A stretch of 7,426 bases of DNA, taken from positions 30,368-37,793 of the forward strand of contig DGBM01000038.1 of the NCBI GenBank assembly GCA_002384765.1, in the 5' to 3' direction. Source of the stretch: Demequinaceae bacterium UBA4004. Lineage in GTDB: Bacteria > Actinomycetota > Actinomycetes > Actinomycetales > Demequinaceae. Position numbers and translations under genes: made by a program. The notes under the pieces are model-generated. The model made no database searches and had not been told where the DNA came from. It worked only from the letters and a program-made list of their open reading frames with translations. Positions within the stretch are counted from its first letter, which is position 1; each line of letters starts with the position of its first letter. Positions 5,710 through 7,426 of the stretch are shown here, piece after piece.

Positions 5710-6765
5710 ATGGACGCCCAGCCCAGGCCGCTACTTGGATCCTTCCTCGGGCTCTTGCTCGGAATCGTCGTGGTGGCATTGCTGTGGCAGCTGGGCGTGG
5801 TGCCGCCCGATCGACTCGTCCTCTTTGGAGTCCTCGCGGTCACGATCGCGCTCGTCACCATCGTGCTGACGCAGCGCACGGCACTTGTCCGTAAGCGCTT
5901 CATCCTGGTGATGGTGCTGTGTGGGCTCCTGGCAGGAGTCGCCGTCGCGGGCCTCCCGGGCACGATTGCAGGTGGATCGATATCGGAAGCGTGCTCCGCG
6001 GACGGAACGTCGTCGCTCGACAGCAAGACGCCGGACCAGACATCGCTCGCCGACCCCTTCGATGTCACCAGGACCGATACGGTGCAGTGGAATGGGGCGT
6101 CGGCCGATGTTTTGACGAATTGGCGCAGTGCGCTCGGCTTGGACATTGGCGGCTTCCAGGTGAAGGTTTGGGACGGTAGTTCGGCGAACGATGAGCGGAC
6201 ACAGTCAAACTCCGGAGCCGCGGACGTCGAGAGCTATCTGGGGGACATCGAGGGCAGCACGGGGATCAGGCTTGCCGGGATCTACCACGTGTACGGTCAC
6301 CTCGACGCTGACCAGGGAACCTGCGACATGAGCGCCTATGTGCGGGTGCAGGGTGAGGGAGCGTTCACGGGCACCCTCAACATGGCCTTGTGGATCGCCC
6401 TCGCGGCACTGATCCTCATCACCGCCATCCTGGCGGGCGTGGTCCGACACTCCATCACGCGGTCCGCAACGGTCGCGGGTGGCCCCTCATCAGCCGCGGT
6501 CGCGGCAGACCCACCTCCCACGCAGAATCGCGCGAAGGGGAATCCCGCGCGCGCCGAGAGCGGGCGCGGGACAAAGCCGGAATCCCAGCGTTCCGCACCG
6601 GGTGAGCCGATGGGAGTCGAGGGTCAGCACCCGATGCCGGGTGACGACGAGCCGCGAGCCAGGGGTGACATCGCCGGGGGTACGCGCGAGCCCGACGCGT
6701 CGTCCCCTCCGGGCGAGGCTGGCGCAACGCCGAACGACGGCGGGACCGACACGAGCCAGCGTTAG
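5710..6765 (+). CDS. membrane protein of unknown function, four predicted helices and disordered tail
   Basis: I do not recognise this 351-residue protein. Three hydrophobic segments lie near the N-terminus (about 9-30, 35-54 and 64-87), then a polar domain (about 88-222), a fourth helix (about 224-245) and a Pro/Gly/Arg/Asp-rich tail (246-351). Basic residues at 56-63 (QRTALVRK) and 246-251 (RHSITR) put those loops inside by the positive-inside rule. The polar domain is then extracytoplasmic and the tail cytoplasmic. Cys95 and Cys205 bracket the outer domain and could form a disulfide. It contains DPFDVTRTDTVQWNG and RLAGIYHVYGHL. The ATG at 5710-5712 has GTGAG six bases upstream, a modest site. 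It is divergent from fasR and ends 27 bp from the convergent aceE stop. No catalytic motif is seen. Confidence 0.82.
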   Translation: MDAQPRPLLGSFLGLLLGIVVVALLWQLGVVPPDRLVLFGVLAVTIALVTIVLTQRTALVRKRFILVMVLCGLLAGVAVAGLPGTIAGGSISEACSADGTSSLDSKTPDQTSLADPFDVTRTDTVQWNGASADVLTNWRSALGLDIGGFQVKVWDGSSANDERTQSNSGAADVESYLGDIEGSTGIRLAGIYHVYGHLDADQGTCDMSAYVRVQGEGAFTGTLNMALWIALAALILITAILAGVVRHSITRSATVAGGPSSAAVAADPPPTQNRAKGNPARAESGRGTKPESQRSAPGEPMGVEGQHPMPGDDEPRARGDIAGGTREPDASSPPGEAGATPNDGGTDTSQR

Positions 6766-6792
6766 GGCCAGCTCACCCGCGAGGGCGGTCGG

Positions 6793-7426
6793 TTAAGCCT
6801 CGCCCCCGGCGTTACCGGACGTGCCCTTGGTGACATCGTGCAACTCGTAGCGCTCGATGGCGCGCGCCGTGGTGCCGCGTTCCACCTCGCCGCGACGCTC
6901 CAATTGCTGGAGCACGCGCGCCGCCGTCGACGGTCCGTCGATCTTGAAGTGGCGTCGAGCGGCCGCACGGGTGTCGGAGAAACCGAATCCATCGGCGCCC
7001 AGCGTTGCGTAGTCGCCCGGGACCCACGCGCGCACCTGGTCGGGTACCAGGTGGTCGTAGTCCGTGGTGGCGACAAACGGCCCCTTGGCACCCGCGAGCT
7101 TGCTCGTCAGGTACGGCGTGCGCGCTTCGCGCTCGGGGTGCAGGAACGTCTCGTGCTCGCAGTCCAGCGCCTCGCGCCGCAGTTCGCTCCATGATGTCAC
7201 GGACCAGACCGTGGCGCGAACGTTCCAATGCGCCTGCAGCAGCTCTTGAGCCTCAAGCGCCCACGGAACGGCGACGCCCGATGCGAGGATCTGCGCCTGC
7301 GGGCCCTCGCCGGCGGGAACATCGGCGAACTTGTGGATGCCCTTGATGATGCCCTCGACATCGACGTCCTCGGGCTCCGCAGGCTGCTGGATGGGCTCGT
7401 TATAGACCGTCAGGTAGTACATGACG
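6793..7426 (-). CDS. aceE: pyruvate dehydrogenase E1 component, C-terminal part (cut by window edge)
   Basis: This is the C-terminal 211 residues or so of the homodimeric thiamine-diphosphate E1 of the pyruvate dehydrogenase complex, which decarboxylates pyruvate and passes the acetyl group to E2 on the way to acetyl-CoA. YYLTVYNEPIQQPAEP at the right edge matches the family's YYxTVxNExxxQPAxP, so the Met at 7420-7422 is internal and the gene continues outside. The last domain shows QVRAWVPGDYATLGADGFG followed by SDTRAAARRHFKID, the typical AceE C-terminal transketolase-like region. It stops at TAA 6793-6795 in a Gly/Ala-rich tail (TSGNAGGEA). The frame is intact. The gap to the convergent membrane protein gene (6766-6792) holds only a weak CCGC/GCGG stem, no clear terminator. 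Confidence 0.95.
   Translation of the reverse strand, partial: VMYYLTVYNEPIQQPAEPEDVDVEGIIKGIHKFADVPAGEGPQAQILASGVAVPWALEAQELLQAHWNVRATVWSVTSWSELRREALDCEHETFLHPEREARTPYLTSKLAGAKGPFVATTDYDHLVPDQVRAWVPGDYATLGADGFGFSDTRAAARRHFKIDGPSTAARVLQQLERRGEVERGTTARAIERYELHDVTKGTSGNAGGEA

Overview
The window is high-GC chromosomal DNA from an actinomycete. Codon third positions are strongly G/C. The gene order aceE / fasR / fabD / fabH / acpP / fabF / DUF3145 is typical of Actinomycetota. The protein sequences look like Micrococcales (Cellulomonas/Demequina-like), but the genus is inference. I see no mobile element, CRISPR array, tRNA or rRNA.

Layout. The left edge holds a nearly complete DUF3145 gene on the + strand whose start codon lies just outside the window. 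A 229-bp gap between convergent genes follows. Then comes the core type II fatty acid synthase operon, read on the minus strand from right to left: fasR (PucR-type regulator), 77 bp, fabD, a 4-bp ATGA overlap, fabH, an 87-bp gap with a hairpin, acpP, 43 bp, fabF. Divergent from fasR, across a palindrome-rich intergenic region of roughly 180-220 bp (depending on the fasR start), lies a + strand gene for an unrecognised four-helix membrane protein with a long disordered tail. It converges after only 27 bp on the 3' end of aceE, which runs off the right edge on the minus strand.

How the genes work together. FabD loads malonyl onto the acyl carrier protein encoded by acpP, FabH starts chains by condensing an acyl-CoA with malonyl-ACP, and FabF elongates them. 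FasR is the expected activator of the fab genes. AceE, the E1 of pyruvate dehydrogenase, feeds the acetyl-CoA pool from which fatty acids are made. The reductases and dehydratase are not here, as is usual in actinobacteria.

Most of the window is an ordinary conserved housekeeping locus, and I see no clear new defence or mobile system. The parts that deserve attention are the control DNA between fasR and the membrane protein gene (two perfect inverted repeats plus a possible leaderless fasR promoter), the repeated CCTCATGTT element upstream of fabD, the hairpin before acpP, and two uncharacterised proteins beside the fatty acid operon (DUF3145 and the membrane protein).
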